DNA of 64,000 bases from Deefgea chitinilytica (lineage in GTDB: Bacteria; Pseudomonadota; Gammaproteobacteria; Burkholderiales; Chitinibacteraceae), in assembly GCF_016881405.1 (NCBI RefSeq), contig NZ_WOFE01000001.1, forward strand, positions 248,001-312,000, in the 5' to 3' direction. The notes below the pieces were generated by a model that did no database searches, was not told the DNA's origin, and saw only the letters and a list, made by a program, of their open reading frames with translations. Shown here piece after piece: positions 16,131-24,519 of the stretch. Each line of letters opens with the position of its first letter. The stretch's first letter is position 1. Both the position numbers and the translations under genes were made by a program.

Positions 16131-18211
16131 TATTGTGGGCTCGTGCTGGTCGTTGGTGCTGTGTCGTTGGATGACGCTTTCGGTTGCGGTGAATAGACCG
16201 ATTTACCTGCTTCAGGAAGTCGCTCTGGCAGCTGAATCTTTGGCATATCTTGTAAAAACCAATGTTCGCCGATTTTGAAATCACCTTGTTGCTGACGCAG
16301 ATATTGATAGCGATCATCCGCCAATTGGCTATTGGCCGCGCTATCGCGAATGACTACTGGGCGTAAGAAAATCATTAAATTAACTTTTTCATACTTTCGA
16401 TTTTCAAAGCGGAATAGATGGCCTAAATAGGGCAGGTCGCCCAAGCCGGGTACTTGACTGTCATTATTGCTGACGCGATCTTCAATCAAGCCACCCAGAA
16501 CGACGATTTGACCATCATCGACGAGCACTTTGGTTTCAATCGTACGCACTTTGGTGGCCAATCCGGCGCCGTTGGTATTGAGCGAGGAATCAACGCTAGA
16601 GACTTCTTGGAATACATTCAGCGTGATCACGCCGCCTTCAGACACTTGCGGGCGAACGCGTAGCTTAATGCCGACGTCTTTACGCTCAACGGTCACAAAA
16701 GGATTCGCATTCGCGCCAGTGCCATTTTGCGAGCCGGTGATAATTGGAATATTTTGCCCTACTGTAATTTTGGCTTCTTCATTATCGAGCATCAGCAAAT
16801 TGGGCGTCGAAAGCACATTGCCATTACCGCTGCCTTGTAAAGCACTAGCCAATAAACCCAGCGATGCAGTGCCATCACGCGGATCTCCATTGAATAAGCC
16901 CAGCGTCATTCCCGCCGGAATCCCTGCTGGTGTTTTGGCCAGAATATTACTGATGATATTGCCAAGACCGCCGGGACCTGAATTGAGATTGGTCACCCCG
17001 CCTGCGCCAAATTTGTCATTGCCGCCAGCAACCAGCCATTGGAAGCCAAACTCAGAGAGTTTGGATAAATTCACTTCCGCAATCATCGCTTCGACATAAA
17101 TCTGTGAGCGACGTACATCGAGTTTTTCGATCACCGCGCGCAGATTATTGTAGATATTTTGTGGTGCCGTAATGATCAGCGAATTGGTAGTGCTGTCTGC
17201 TTGAATACGCACGCTTGCGCCAGAAATTTGCACATTGGTGGCGGTATTGGTTTGCACATTGTTCGATGGGGTGCTGCTGTTGGTATTGCTCATCGAATTA
17301 TTGCTGTTGGCTGTACTGGCGGCATCATCTTGACCTGTCAAGATACCTTTGAGCGTGCTAGCGAGCTTCACTGCATCTGCGTTACGCAAATAAATGACAT
17401 TGATCGCACTGTCGGTGGTGGCCGCTTCATCCAGACTTTTGATCAATTGCCGTAACTGGCTGGCTTGTGGCGCATGCAAGGCGCGGATCATCAGGCGATT
17501 GCCGCGTGGATCAGGCACCACAATCGAGCGGCGCACGCCGTCCGGTGGTGGAATTGGTGCGCCACCGACTTGCACCGAAACCTCTGGCATTAAGCGGGCA
17601 ATATTTTGTGCTACATCCAAGGCTGATGCATTGATCAGTTTGACTGTAAATACGTCAGTATTTTTGGGCTGGTCGATGTTGTCGATAATCCTTGCCAAGC
17701 GGCGAATATTATCGGCGTAGTCAGTGATAACTAAAGTGTTGCTAGTACCGGATTGATAGGCGCTAATTAGACTAGATGGCGTCGCCAAGGGGCGCAGCAT
17801 CGTTGCCATTTGATTGGCGCTTTCATTATTGAGCGAAAAAATTTGCGTAATCACTTGCTCACCAGAGGCAAGCTCACCACGAACGAGTGTTTTATTGCTC
17901 AACGCTTTGCTGTCAGCTTCGGGTTGGATTTTGATCGCGCCATTACCTTGCACAGTGGAAAATCCTGCTTGGCGAAGTGCGGATTGTAAAATCGGATAAA
18001 CCAGATCTTTAGCTACAGGTTGCGTAGAAACAATATTGATGGTGCCTTTGACGCGCGGATCAATAATGAAATTTTTACCCGTAATCAGGCTAATCGCTTT
18101 AATCGTGGTTTCAATGTCTGAATTGACGAAATTCAGCATGATTTTTTCGTTATCGTCAGCAGCAAAAGCAATCTGGCTACAAAGAAGTGCGGCAATTAAT
18201 ATTTTTTTCAT
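16130..18211 (-). CDS. gspD: type II secretion system secretin GspD
   Basis: 693 residues with a signal peptide (MKKILIAALLCSQIAFAADD), N0 and several N1-type domains (the region with a Ser/Asn-rich insert near SNNSMSNTNSS), and the C-terminal secretin domain with VLSTPNLLMLDNEEAKITVG, VPGLGDLPYLGHLFR and MIFLRPVVIRD. It forms the outer-membrane exit channel. The start at 18211 is chosen for the signal peptide and because a longer frame would overlap gspC. No pilotin gene is seen. Block gspC-gspD-gspE is on the minus strand. Confidence 0.95.
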   Translation of the reverse strand: MKKILIAALLCSQIAFAADDNEKIMLNFVNSDIETTIKAISLITGKNFIIDPRVKGTINIVSTQPVAKDLVYPILQSALRQAGFSTVQGNGAIKIQPEADSKALSNKTLVRGELASGEQVITQIFSLNNESANQMATMLRPLATPSSLISAYQSGTSNTLVITDYADNIRRLARIIDNIDQPKNTDVFTVKLINASALDVAQNIARLMPEVSVQVGGAPIPPPDGVRRSIVVPDPRGNRLMIRALHAPQASQLRQLIKSLDEAATTDSAINVIYLRNADAVKLASTLKGILTGQDDAASTANSNNSMSNTNSSTPSNNVQTNTATNVQISGASVRIQADSTTNSLIITAPQNIYNNLRAVIEKLDVRRSQIYVEAMIAEVNLSKLSEFGFQWLVAGGNDKFGAGGVTNLNSGPGGLGNIISNILAKTPAGIPAGMTLGLFNGDPRDGTASLGLLASALQGSGNGNVLSTPNLLMLDNEEAKITVGQNIPIITGSQNGTGANANPFVTVERKDVGIKLRVRPQVSEGGVITLNVFQEVSSVDSSLNTNGAGLATKVRTIETKVLVDDGQIVVLGGLIEDRVSNNDSQVPGLGDLPYLGHLFRFENRKYEKVNLMIFLRPVVIRDSAANSQLADDRYQYLRQQQGDFKIGEHWFLQDMPKIQLPERLPEAGKSVYSPQPKASSNDTAPTTSTSPQ

Positions 18212-18215
18212 GGGT

Positions 18216-19076
18216 TTAAGGATTGACGGTATAGCTAATGGTTTGCGGTTTATCTTGGCGTTGGATGAGCAAAGACAGATTAGTTTGCTGGCTAAAAGCG
18301 CCATAAAGTAAAGAAAGGTCGTCGAGTTTGTTTAGCGGTCGGCCATTGATGGCTTTTAGAATATCGCCGTCGCGGAGTTGCAAGACTTGTGCGAGTTGTT
18401 GTTGATTGGCTTGTTCCACCAAGATACCGCCAGCTTGGCTCGTACCCAAGCCTTTGCTCCAGTTGGCTAGATTGCCACCTTGCAAAATGCCCGTAAGTTG
18501 GCCACGGCTTAGAGTGATCGTTGCTGCCTCGGTATTGTTTGTGGGTGTATTGGCTTGAATTGGCGCTGCAGTACTGATCGCGGCTGGATTGAGCGAAGTG
18601 GGTGCTGATGCGGGTAAATAGACTTTGCTTTGTACACCGCTGCGCTCAAGTACGATGTGGTCTTTCATTGCCGCCACTAATTTGCCATATTGACCGACTT
18701 CTGCGCCCACTTTGACGGCCACTGCGCTGGCTTCAAGCCCCTCAATAATCGCAATCCCATCCCGCCCCGAAATCAGCGCTTTTAAGCTTAACCCATGACT
18801 GTCATTGCTGACGGCACTGCCTGTTTTAAATAAACGTAACACCGCTTCAGGGTTGAACGACTGTGTGTTGGGGGCTGGCTGTGCTAAGCGTAGCACTGAG
18901 CTGGTTTGATTGGGCGTGAGCATTTGCCAAAACAAACCGACAGCGATCCAGATAAAGAGGGCGATGGCAAGGTATTGAACTGCAAGCGCCAGATGTTTAA
19001 TTGAAAAAGGCATAGTGAAGTGGCGCGGCCGCCTTAAATTCCCTGTAGAAGCATTTGATTTACTTATGTTCGTCAT
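18216..19076 (-). CDS. gspC: type II secretion system protein GspC
   Basis: 286 residues: an N-terminal transmembrane helix (around 30-50), the periplasmic HR domain (FNPEAVLRLFKTG ... LISGRDGIAIIE) and a C-terminal PDZ-type domain (LQLRDGDILKAINGRPLNKLDDLSLLY). It connects the inner platform to the secretin and takes part in substrate choice. The start is uncertain: 19076 or an in-frame ATG at 19013; neither has a clear ribosome site. It is divergent from gspF with 272 bp between. Confidence 0.9.
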   Translation of the reverse strand: MTNISKSNASTGNLRRPRHFTMPFSIKHLALAVQYLAIALFIWIAVGLFWQMLTPNQTSSVLRLAQPAPNTQSFNPEAVLRLFKTGSAVSNDSHGLSLKALISGRDGIAIIEGLEASAVAVKVGAEVGQYGKLVAAMKDHIVLERSGVQSKVYLPASAPTSLNPAAISTAAPIQANTPTNNTEAATITLSRGQLTGILQGGNLANWSKGLGTSQAGGILVEQANQQQLAQVLQLRDGDILKAINGRPLNKLDDLSLLYGAFSQQTNLSLLIQRQDKPQTISYTVNP

Positions 19077-19348
19077 TATTGCGCGGTAAACTGCGGTACT
19101 CGATGCGATGTAGAGTCTGAATGCAGGCTGGAATCATTGTCTTTCGATGTAAACCTTGAGCCAATTGAGTGTTGTTCAAAAGTCCAGAATAGAAAATGCG
19201 GGGATTTCAGTTTTATCTATCCTTGAAATATTCAGGAGCAATTCAGTATTGAAACACATGTAGATGAATGTAATATGGCATTCATCCATTTTTAATTAAA
19301 ATATTTTAGACATGAAAGGCGCAAGCTTGTCTTTCGAGCGACATTTTT

Positions 19349-20551
19349 GTGACGGCATTCCAATATCAAGCAGTTCCAATCTCCGGTGGTAAAACAAAGT
19401 CTGGGCAAATCGACGCTGATACACCTCGCCACGCGCGTAATTTATTACGTGAGCAAGGTTTGCTGGCGACACAACTGACTGAATTAGCTGCCGCCCAGAA
19501 CCAATCAGCAAAGTTGAGTTTGTCGGGGCAACAATTAGCGACGCTGACGCGGCAATTCTCTGCTCTGCTGGATGCGGGTCTAACGATTGATGAACTGTTG
19601 ATTGTATTGGCTGAGCAAACTGATCAAGAAAAAACTCGGCAAGTGCTGGCTGGACTGCGTGCTGATGTGATGTCGGGCTTGCCGTTGTCGAGCGGGATGG
19701 CCCAATTTCCTCGGGTGTTCCCGACGCTGTATCGTACCTTGGTCAAGGCTGGTGAAGAGTCAGGTAAATTGGCGGGCGTGATGCAGCGTTTGGCCGATTA
19801 CCTTGAGGCGCGTGGCGAGCTTAATAGCAAAATTGCGATTGCCTTTATATATCCTGCAGTGGTGATGTTGGTGTCGGCCTTGGTGATTTTAGGGATGCTG
19901 ACTTGGGTGGTGCCGCAAATGGTGCAGGTGTTTGAATCGGTCAAACAAACGCTGCCGCTACTAACACGTGCCTTATTGTGGACCAGTGCCGCGATCAAAA
20001 GCGCTGGCGGCTGGGTGTTGTTGATCGGCTTGTTCGCGAGTGTGGCTGGCTTTTACGCCTTGAAAAAGCCCGAATTGAAATTGCGCTTTCATATTTGGCG
20101 CTTAACATGGCCGGTCCTTGGTTATCTGGATCGATTGGCAAACACGGCGCGTTTTGCCAGTACCTTAGCGATTTTGGTGGGGAGCGGCGTGCCGCTGCTT
20201 AAATCATTAGACGCTGCCGAAGGCGTAATGAGCAATTTGAAATTACAAAGTGCGGTGGGTGAAGTGGCCGCCGAAGTGCGCGAAGGCGTGAGCCTAGCAC
20301 GCGCGATGAAAGCAGCCGATGAATTTCCACCGCTGCTACTGCATTTGGTCGCCAGTGGCGAAGCGACCGGACGCTTAGCGCAGATGCTGGATCGTGCGTC
20401 AATTGAGCAAACTAAAGAACTTGATCGTAAAGTGACTGCATTTACCAGTTTGCTTGGCCCTTTGATGGTACTAGTGATGGGCGGCGTGGTGATGGTGATT
20501 GTGTTGGCGATATTACTACCAGTCTTTGAGATGAACCAGTTAGTGAAATAA
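19349..20551 (+). CDS. gspF: type II secretion system inner-membrane protein GspF
   Basis: 400 residues with two T2SSF domains and three transmembrane helices (about 166-190, 215-235, 370-390), plus the N-terminal FQYQAVPISGGKTKSGQIDA and LARAMKAADEFPPLLLHLVASGE motifs of GspF. It is the polytopic core of the assembly platform. Translation starts at GTG with weak upstream purines. A small hairpin (GATGAATG / CATTCATC, 19263-19286) lies in its leader. Heads the gspFGHIJK block. Confidence 0.94.
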   Translation: MTAFQYQAVPISGGKTKSGQIDADTPRHARNLLREQGLLATQLTELAAAQNQSAKLSLSGQQLATLTRQFSALLDAGLTIDELLIVLAEQTDQEKTRQVLAGLRADVMSGLPLSSGMAQFPRVFPTLYRTLVKAGEESGKLAGVMQRLADYLEARGELNSKIAIAFIYPAVVMLVSALVILGMLTWVVPQMVQVFESVKQTLPLLTRALLWTSAAIKSAGGWVLLIGLFASVAGFYALKKPELKLRFHIWRLTWPVLGYLDRLANTARFASTLAILVGSGVPLLKSLDAAEGVMSNLKLQSAVGEVAAEVREGVSLARAMKAADEFPPLLLHLVASGEATGRLAQMLDRASIEQTKELDRKVTAFTSLLGPLMVLVMGGVVMVIVLAILLPVFEMNQLVK

Positions 20552-20632
20552 TTCACTAGCAAATGCTTGGCAGTATATGAGTGTGATCCTTATTTTTATT
20601 AGTTCTTATTTGTATACCTTCGTGGAGTTTGT

Positions 20633-21055
20633 GTGAGAAAAAGTCGTGGTTTTACTTTAATTGAAATTTTGGTCGTGGTTTCGATCTTGGCGATTTTGGG
20701 CGCATTGATTGTACCGAAAATTATGGATAGGCCGAACGAAGCGCGGATTGTTGCCGCTAAACAAGACGTGTCGGCGATTATGTCGGCACTGAAACTGTAT
20801 AAATTAGATAACGGTCGCATGCCAACGACTGAGCAAGGCCTGAAAGCCTTGGTGGAAAAACCAACGACTGATCCGGTGCCGATGAATTGGAAATCGGGGG
20901 GGTACCTCGAAAAAGCGCCGAAAGATCCATGGGGGCAGGATTATGTGTACCTCAATCCCGGCGCCCATGGCGAAGTGGATGTGTTGAGTTATGGGCCAGA
21001 AGGCCAAGCGGGGGCGGATAAGCCTGAAAATCTGATTGGTTCTTGGCAGCAATGA
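20633..21055 (+). CDS. gspG: type II secretion major pseudopilin GspG
   Basis: 140 residues beginning with a prepilin leader and cleavage site RG-FTLIEILVVVSILAILG, followed by the GspG-specific calcium-site region (DPWGQDYVYLNPG ... VLSYGPEGQAGADKPENL). It polymerises into the pseudopilus. GTG start with GTGGAG upstream. It ends 331 bp before gspH, a gap filled by repeat sequence, so gspH may depend on a separate promoter. No prepilin peptidase gene is in the window. Confidence 0.95.
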   Translation: MRKSRGFTLIEILVVVSILAILGALIVPKIMDRPNEARIVAAKQDVSAIMSALKLYKLDNGRMPTTEQGLKALVEKPTTDPVPMNWKSGGYLEKAPKDPWGQDYVYLNPGAHGEVDVLSYGPEGQAGADKPENLIGSWQQ

Positions 21056-21386
21056 TTTTTGCTACTGCGAATCGCAAATCCTGCGTTATTACTGCGGGGA
21101 AAAATCCTCATTTACGAAATGTAAACTCCGGTTTTTCTCCTCGCAATGCCTTGTCTTTGCGGTTCTCGCTATGCAAAATCTAGCTTTTTTATGGCGATGT
21201 TTAGATTGGGTGTTGGTATTGTTCCGCACTCGTCTGGTTGGGGTTTTAAAATCCCTCCATATCAAGCCGACGAAGTCGGTGTAGATATAGGGTCGTCTTT
21301 CTTTGCTTACTTTCTTTGACGAAGCAAAGAAAGTAAGTCCCCGTCGCGGATTGCGACAGTAAAACATTGTGCCGCAGGCACTTAAA
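21056..21386. repeat. repeat-derived gap within the T2SS operon
   Basis: Non-coding. Holds a stem-loop (21306-21337) with arms CTTACTTTCTTTG / CAAAGAAAGTAAG around ACGAAG, flanked by CTTTCTTTG and CCCCGTCGCGG sequence. The same element in diverged form lies in the two direct repeats at 55810 and 57624. A GTGCC-GCA-GGCAC mini-hairpin abuts gspH. Confidence 0.7.
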
Positions 21387-21869
21387 ATGAAGAATTCTGT
21401 GCGATCACAATCCGGCTTCACCTTGCTTGAAATCCTTGTCGTCACTGCAATTATTTTAATTGCGACCAGCTTTACGGTGTTTCATTTCAATCGTGGTGAT
21501 GGGGCGCAAGCGGCGGCGGATCGTTTGATGTTGCAATTTGAAAGTGCGCGCGATGAGGCGATAGCCAGAGGGCGCGCCGTGGCTTGGACGTCGGACGGCG
21601 CAGGCTATCAGTTTTGGATGAAAAATGAGCGTCAAGAATGGGAAGTGCTCAACGCGGGCGAAGGCTTGCGCGCCACTCAGTTGGCTGATGGTGTCCAAGT
21701 GAGCGCGCAGACCATTAATCAACAAAATCGCCCCTTAGGTGAAAAAATTATCCTGCCGGCTGATGGCGTGATTGAATCATTTGAAGTCTTCCTCAATGGC
21801 AGTCAAACGCAGTGGCGCATCAGCGGTGACGTGATGGGGCGCTTTGCGGTGCAGCAGGTTCAACGCTGA
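21387..21869 (+). CDS. gspH: type II secretion minor pseudopilin GspH
   Basis: 160 residues with the prepilin motif SG-FTLLEILVVTAIILIATSF at the N-terminus and a GspH/FimT-like body (DRLMLQFESARDEAIARGR). It is part of the pseudopilus tip complex with I, J and K. The ATG at 21387 is preferred over a GTG at 21369, which lies inside the GTGCC-GCA-GGCAC mini-hairpin; neither has a clear ribosome site. The stop overlaps the gspI start (TGATG). Confidence 0.9.
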   Translation: MKNSVRSQSGFTLLEILVVTAIILIATSFTVFHFNRGDGAQAAADRLMLQFESARDEAIARGRAVAWTSDGAGYQFWMKNERQEWEVLNAGEGLRATQLADGVQVSAQTINQQNRPLGEKIILPADGVIESFEVFLNGSQTQWRISGDVMGRFAVQQVQR

Positions 21870-22240
21870 TGCGGACAAAAACGCAGGGTTTTACCTTGGT
21901 TGAAGTTTTAGTTGCCTTGGCGGTGCTGGGGATTACCCTTGCGGCAGCCGCTAAATTGGTAATGGGTTCGACCGATACCTTAATCACTTATCGCAGCCGA
22001 ACCTTGGCCAGTTGGGTGGCGAGTAATCAGGTTAATCAAATGCTGGCGATGCGTGCTTATCCTGAAACAGGCTCGACCAGTGGAAAGATCACTCAGGGCG
22101 GAGAAAATTTTGTCTACACGATGAATATTAGCCCGACACCTAATTATAGTTTCCGACGTATCGAGCTGAGCGTAGCACTAGCAGAGCGTCCTGAGCATAT
22201 ACTGGCACAGCAGGTATTTTATGCTGCCCGAGTGGACTAA
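21869..22240 (+). CDS. gspI: type II secretion minor pseudopilin GspI
   Basis: 123 residues with the leader MRTKTQG-FTLVEVLVALAVLGITLA and the short body of GspI (ASWVASNQVNQMLAMRAYPETGS). It nucleates the tip complex of the pseudopilus. Start overlaps the gspH stop. Translationally coupled to gspJ. Confidence 0.92.
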   Translation: MRTKTQGFTLVEVLVALAVLGITLAAAAKLVMGSTDTLITYRSRTLASWVASNQVNQMLAMRAYPETGSTSGKITQGGENFVYTMNISPTPNYSFRRIELSVALAERPEHILAQQVFYAARVD

Positions 22241-22244
22241 GCCG

Positions 22245-22805
22245 ATGTCACGTGGATTTACTTTGCTCGAAGTGTTAGTGGCTTTGGCGATTTTTGCCAT
22301 CATGAGTTTGATCACCTATCGCGGCGTCAATATGGTGGTTGATACGCGTACCGCGGTTGTTGCCGAAACCGCCCATTGGCGCGAGTTGACGCTAGCCTTT
22401 GAGCGCATCGAAAGTGATTTAAGCCAAATTGCGCCTCGCCCGTGGACTGATAGTGCAGGTCAATCTCAACCGCCGCTGCGCAGTTTCAGTTTAGTAGAAG
22501 TGCCAAGCAGTTTGGAATTTATTCGCTTTGACGGCGACCGTGCGCCCTTGCATGGTGTGTATGAATGCCGTCCTCAATCACTCACCTTGCGACTGTTTGC
22601 GCAGCCCGATGTGGCTAAAGCGGATCAGGCGGTTTCGCATGAATTACTCAAAAACCTCAGTCGCTGTGAATTTGATTTTTTAGACGACAAAAATCAATGG
22701 CGTCAGCAATGGGGCGAGTCAGCCAGTCGACCACGGGCGATTCGGGTGCGGCTTGCCACTCAGCAGCATTTGGGTGAGTACGAACGCGTGTTTTTAATCC
22801 CATGA
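22245..22805 (+). CDS. gspJ: type II secretion minor pseudopilin GspJ
   Basis: 186 residues with leader MSRG-FTLLEVLVALAIFAIMSL and the GspJ body (AERRAYR-like ELTLAFERIESDLSQIAPRPW). The ATG at 22245 gives the usual very short leader; an in-frame ATG at 22221, overlapping gspI, would add eight residues and has AGG nearby. The stop overlaps gspK by 4 nt. Confidence 0.92.
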   Translation: MSRGFTLLEVLVALAIFAIMSLITYRGVNMVVDTRTAVVAETAHWRELTLAFERIESDLSQIAPRPWTDSAGQSQPPLRSFSLVEVPSSLEFIRFDGDRAPLHGVYECRPQSLTLRLFAQPDVAKADQAVSHELLKNLSRCEFDFLDDKNQWRQQWGESASRPRAIRVRLATQQHLGEYERVFLIP

Positions 22806-23692
22806 TCCCAGTTCAATTCAAACAGCGCGGCGTGGCGATGATTGCTGCGCTCATGGTCGCGGCTTTGGTGGCCTCGGTGGCTGGATTGTTGATGCTGAGG
22901 CAGCAGCGAGCTTTGCAGCAACTCGAAATCCGCAAAGAAACCGCCGAAGCGCGTGCGGCCACGTGGTCGGTACTGCAATTAGTCCGGCTCACGCTGCGCG
23001 ACGATGCTAGAGCGGGTCAGCCTGACCATTTGCTCAAACCGTGGGCGGTGCCGATTCCCGAAATCAAAATCGAAAACGGCGCCATGAGTGGTCGGCTGAC
23101 TGAACTCAATGGCCGATTTAATCTCGCAAATTTGCTCGATAAAGACGGTCAGCTCAATCCAGCAGGGGTCGCCGCGTTTAAAAAGTTCCTGCTCAATTTA
23201 GGTCAGCCCGTGGTGCTGGCTGATGCACTAGTGAAACATTTGCAAAGCAAAGCGATTTTAGTGGCAGGCAAAAGCAAAATTTTGCCCTTGGTCGATGTGA
23301 ATGAATTGACTCAAGTTGACGGTTTTAGTATTGAATTAGTACGGCAGATTGAGCCAAGTATTGTGGCGTTGCCAGTGCCGACGACCTTGAATTTAAATTT
23401 TGTGTCGGCTGAAGTCTTATCCGCCTGGGGGCCGAAAGTGACTGTATCGGCTGCTGAGCAAGCATTGGTAAAGCGTAGAAGTAAATACTTCTCTAATCCT
23501 GCTGACTTTGTGCAGCAATTACCCAAAGAGATGCAAGCTGACATTCCAACAGCGATGTTGGCGGTGAATAGTCAGTTTTTCTGGGCGGATATGGGTGCGC
23601 GTTTTGGCAATGTGTTCTTGCAACACCGCGCTTTGCTTGATCGCTCTCAAGCTGAAATGCCCACGGTGCTTTGGGTAAAGCGGATTTATTAA
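22802..23692 (+). CDS. gspK: type II secretion minor pseudopilin GspK
   Basis: 296 residues. Leader KQRG-VAMIAALMVAALVASVAGLL, which lacks the +5 Glu of other pseudopilins as usual for GspK, then a large body with the SAM-like insert (GRFNLANLLDKDGQ, VDVNELTQVDGF). It caps the pseudopilus tip. It overlaps gspJ by 4 nt and ends the FGHIJK block. With GspI and GspJ it completes the tip. Confidence 0.92.
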   Translation: MIPVQFKQRGVAMIAALMVAALVASVAGLLMLRQQRALQQLEIRKETAEARAATWSVLQLVRLTLRDDARAGQPDHLLKPWAVPIPEIKIENGAMSGRLTELNGRFNLANLLDKDGQLNPAGVAAFKKFLLNLGQPVVLADALVKHLQSKAILVAGKSKILPLVDVNELTQVDGFSIELVRQIEPSIVALPVPTTLNLNFVSAEVLSAWGPKVTVSAAEQALVKRRSKYFSNPADFVQQLPKEMQADIPTAMLAVNSQFFWADMGARFGNVFLQHRALLDRSQAEMPTVLWVKRIY

Positions 23693-23789
23693 TCTGCGCC
23701 GCATTATCTAATTGAAATCATCGCTCAATTGATTCGACCTAAATCAACAAAAAGCCATTCGTCGTATTTTCCGCAATAGCGGTTTCGCT

Positions 23790-23816
23790 AGGAATGCCTA
23801 CAATGTCTGCATTCCT
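23790..23816 (+). promoter_or_regulatory. palindrome around a -10-like sequence in front of upp
   Basis: Perfect inverted repeat AGGAATGC / GCATTCCT with an 11-nt centre containing TACAAT, ending 16 nt before the upp start. It could be an operator over the upp promoter or a leader hairpin; the -35 is not clear. Confidence 0.4.
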
Positions 23817-23832
23817 ATCTGCGAGAATCATC

Positions 23833-24465
23833 ATGCAAATCACCATCGTTCATCACCCTTTGGTTCAACATAAATTGGCTTTGCTGCGCGAAGCCGAAGT
23901 CTCGACCAATAAATTTCGCTTACTCACCGAAGAACTGGCTCGTTTGTTGGCGTATGAGGCAACGCGTGATTTGCCGCTGGAGGATGTAACGATCCAAGGT
24001 TGGTGTGGTGATGTGCAAGTGCAAAAAATCAAAGGTAAAAAACTCACCGTTGTGCCGATTTTGCGCGCGGGTTTGGGGATGCTCAACGGCGTGCTCGACT
24101 TGGTTCCGTCGGCCAAAATCAGCGTGGTGGGCTTAGCGCGGGATGAAGAAACCTTGCAACCCGTACCGTATTTTGAAAAATTCGTCGGCGATTTAGAAGA
24201 CCGCCTTGCGTTGATTATCGATCCGATGCTGGCCACTGGCGGCTCTTTGGTTGCGACGGTGGATATGCTCAAACGCAATGGTTGCAAAGAAATTATCGCG
24301 ATTGTGATGGTCGCAGCGCCTGAAGGCGTGAAGCTGATGAATGAAAAACATCCCGATGTGCAGATCGTGACTGCGTCGCTCGATTCACATTTGAATGAGC
24401 AAGGCTACATCATTCCGGGCTTGGGTGATGCGGGCGACAAGATTTTTGGCACGATTAATAAATAA
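23833..24465 (+). CDS. upp: uracil phosphoribosyltransferase
   Basis: 210 residues, normal for Upp (208-210). The PRPP-binding stretch DPMLATGGS and the uracil-site signature [17 protein letters not shown] near the C-terminus are present, with [10 protein letters not shown] in the first half. It turns uracil plus PRPP into UMP in the pyrimidine salvage path. The start at 23833 fits the family; an earlier in-frame ATG lies in the palindrome. Paired with uraA 54 bp downstream. Confidence 0.96.
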   Translation: MQITIVHHPLVQHKLALLREAEVSTNKFRLLTEELARLLAYEATRDLPLEDVTIQGWCGDVQVQKIKGKKLTVVPILRAGLGMLNGVLDLVPSAKISVVGLARDEETLQPVPYFEKFVGDLEDRLALIIDPMLATGGSLVATVDMLKRNGCKEIIAIVMVAAPEGVKLMNEKHPDVQIVTASLDSHLNEQGYIIPGLGDAGDKIFGTINK

Positions 24466-24473
24466 TTAGAATG

Positions 24474-24502
24474 GCGCTACTGGGTCTGTTCCCAGTTAGC
24501 GC
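24474..24502 (+). other. hairpin between upp and uraA
   Basis: GCGCTACTGGG / CCCAGTTAGCGC, about 11 pairs with one bulge and a 6-nt loop, without a T-run. Just ahead of the uraA ribosome site (GGGAGGG). Could protect upp mRNA or tune uraA. Confidence 0.5.
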
Positions 24503-24519
24503 TGCAATTGGGAGGGCTT

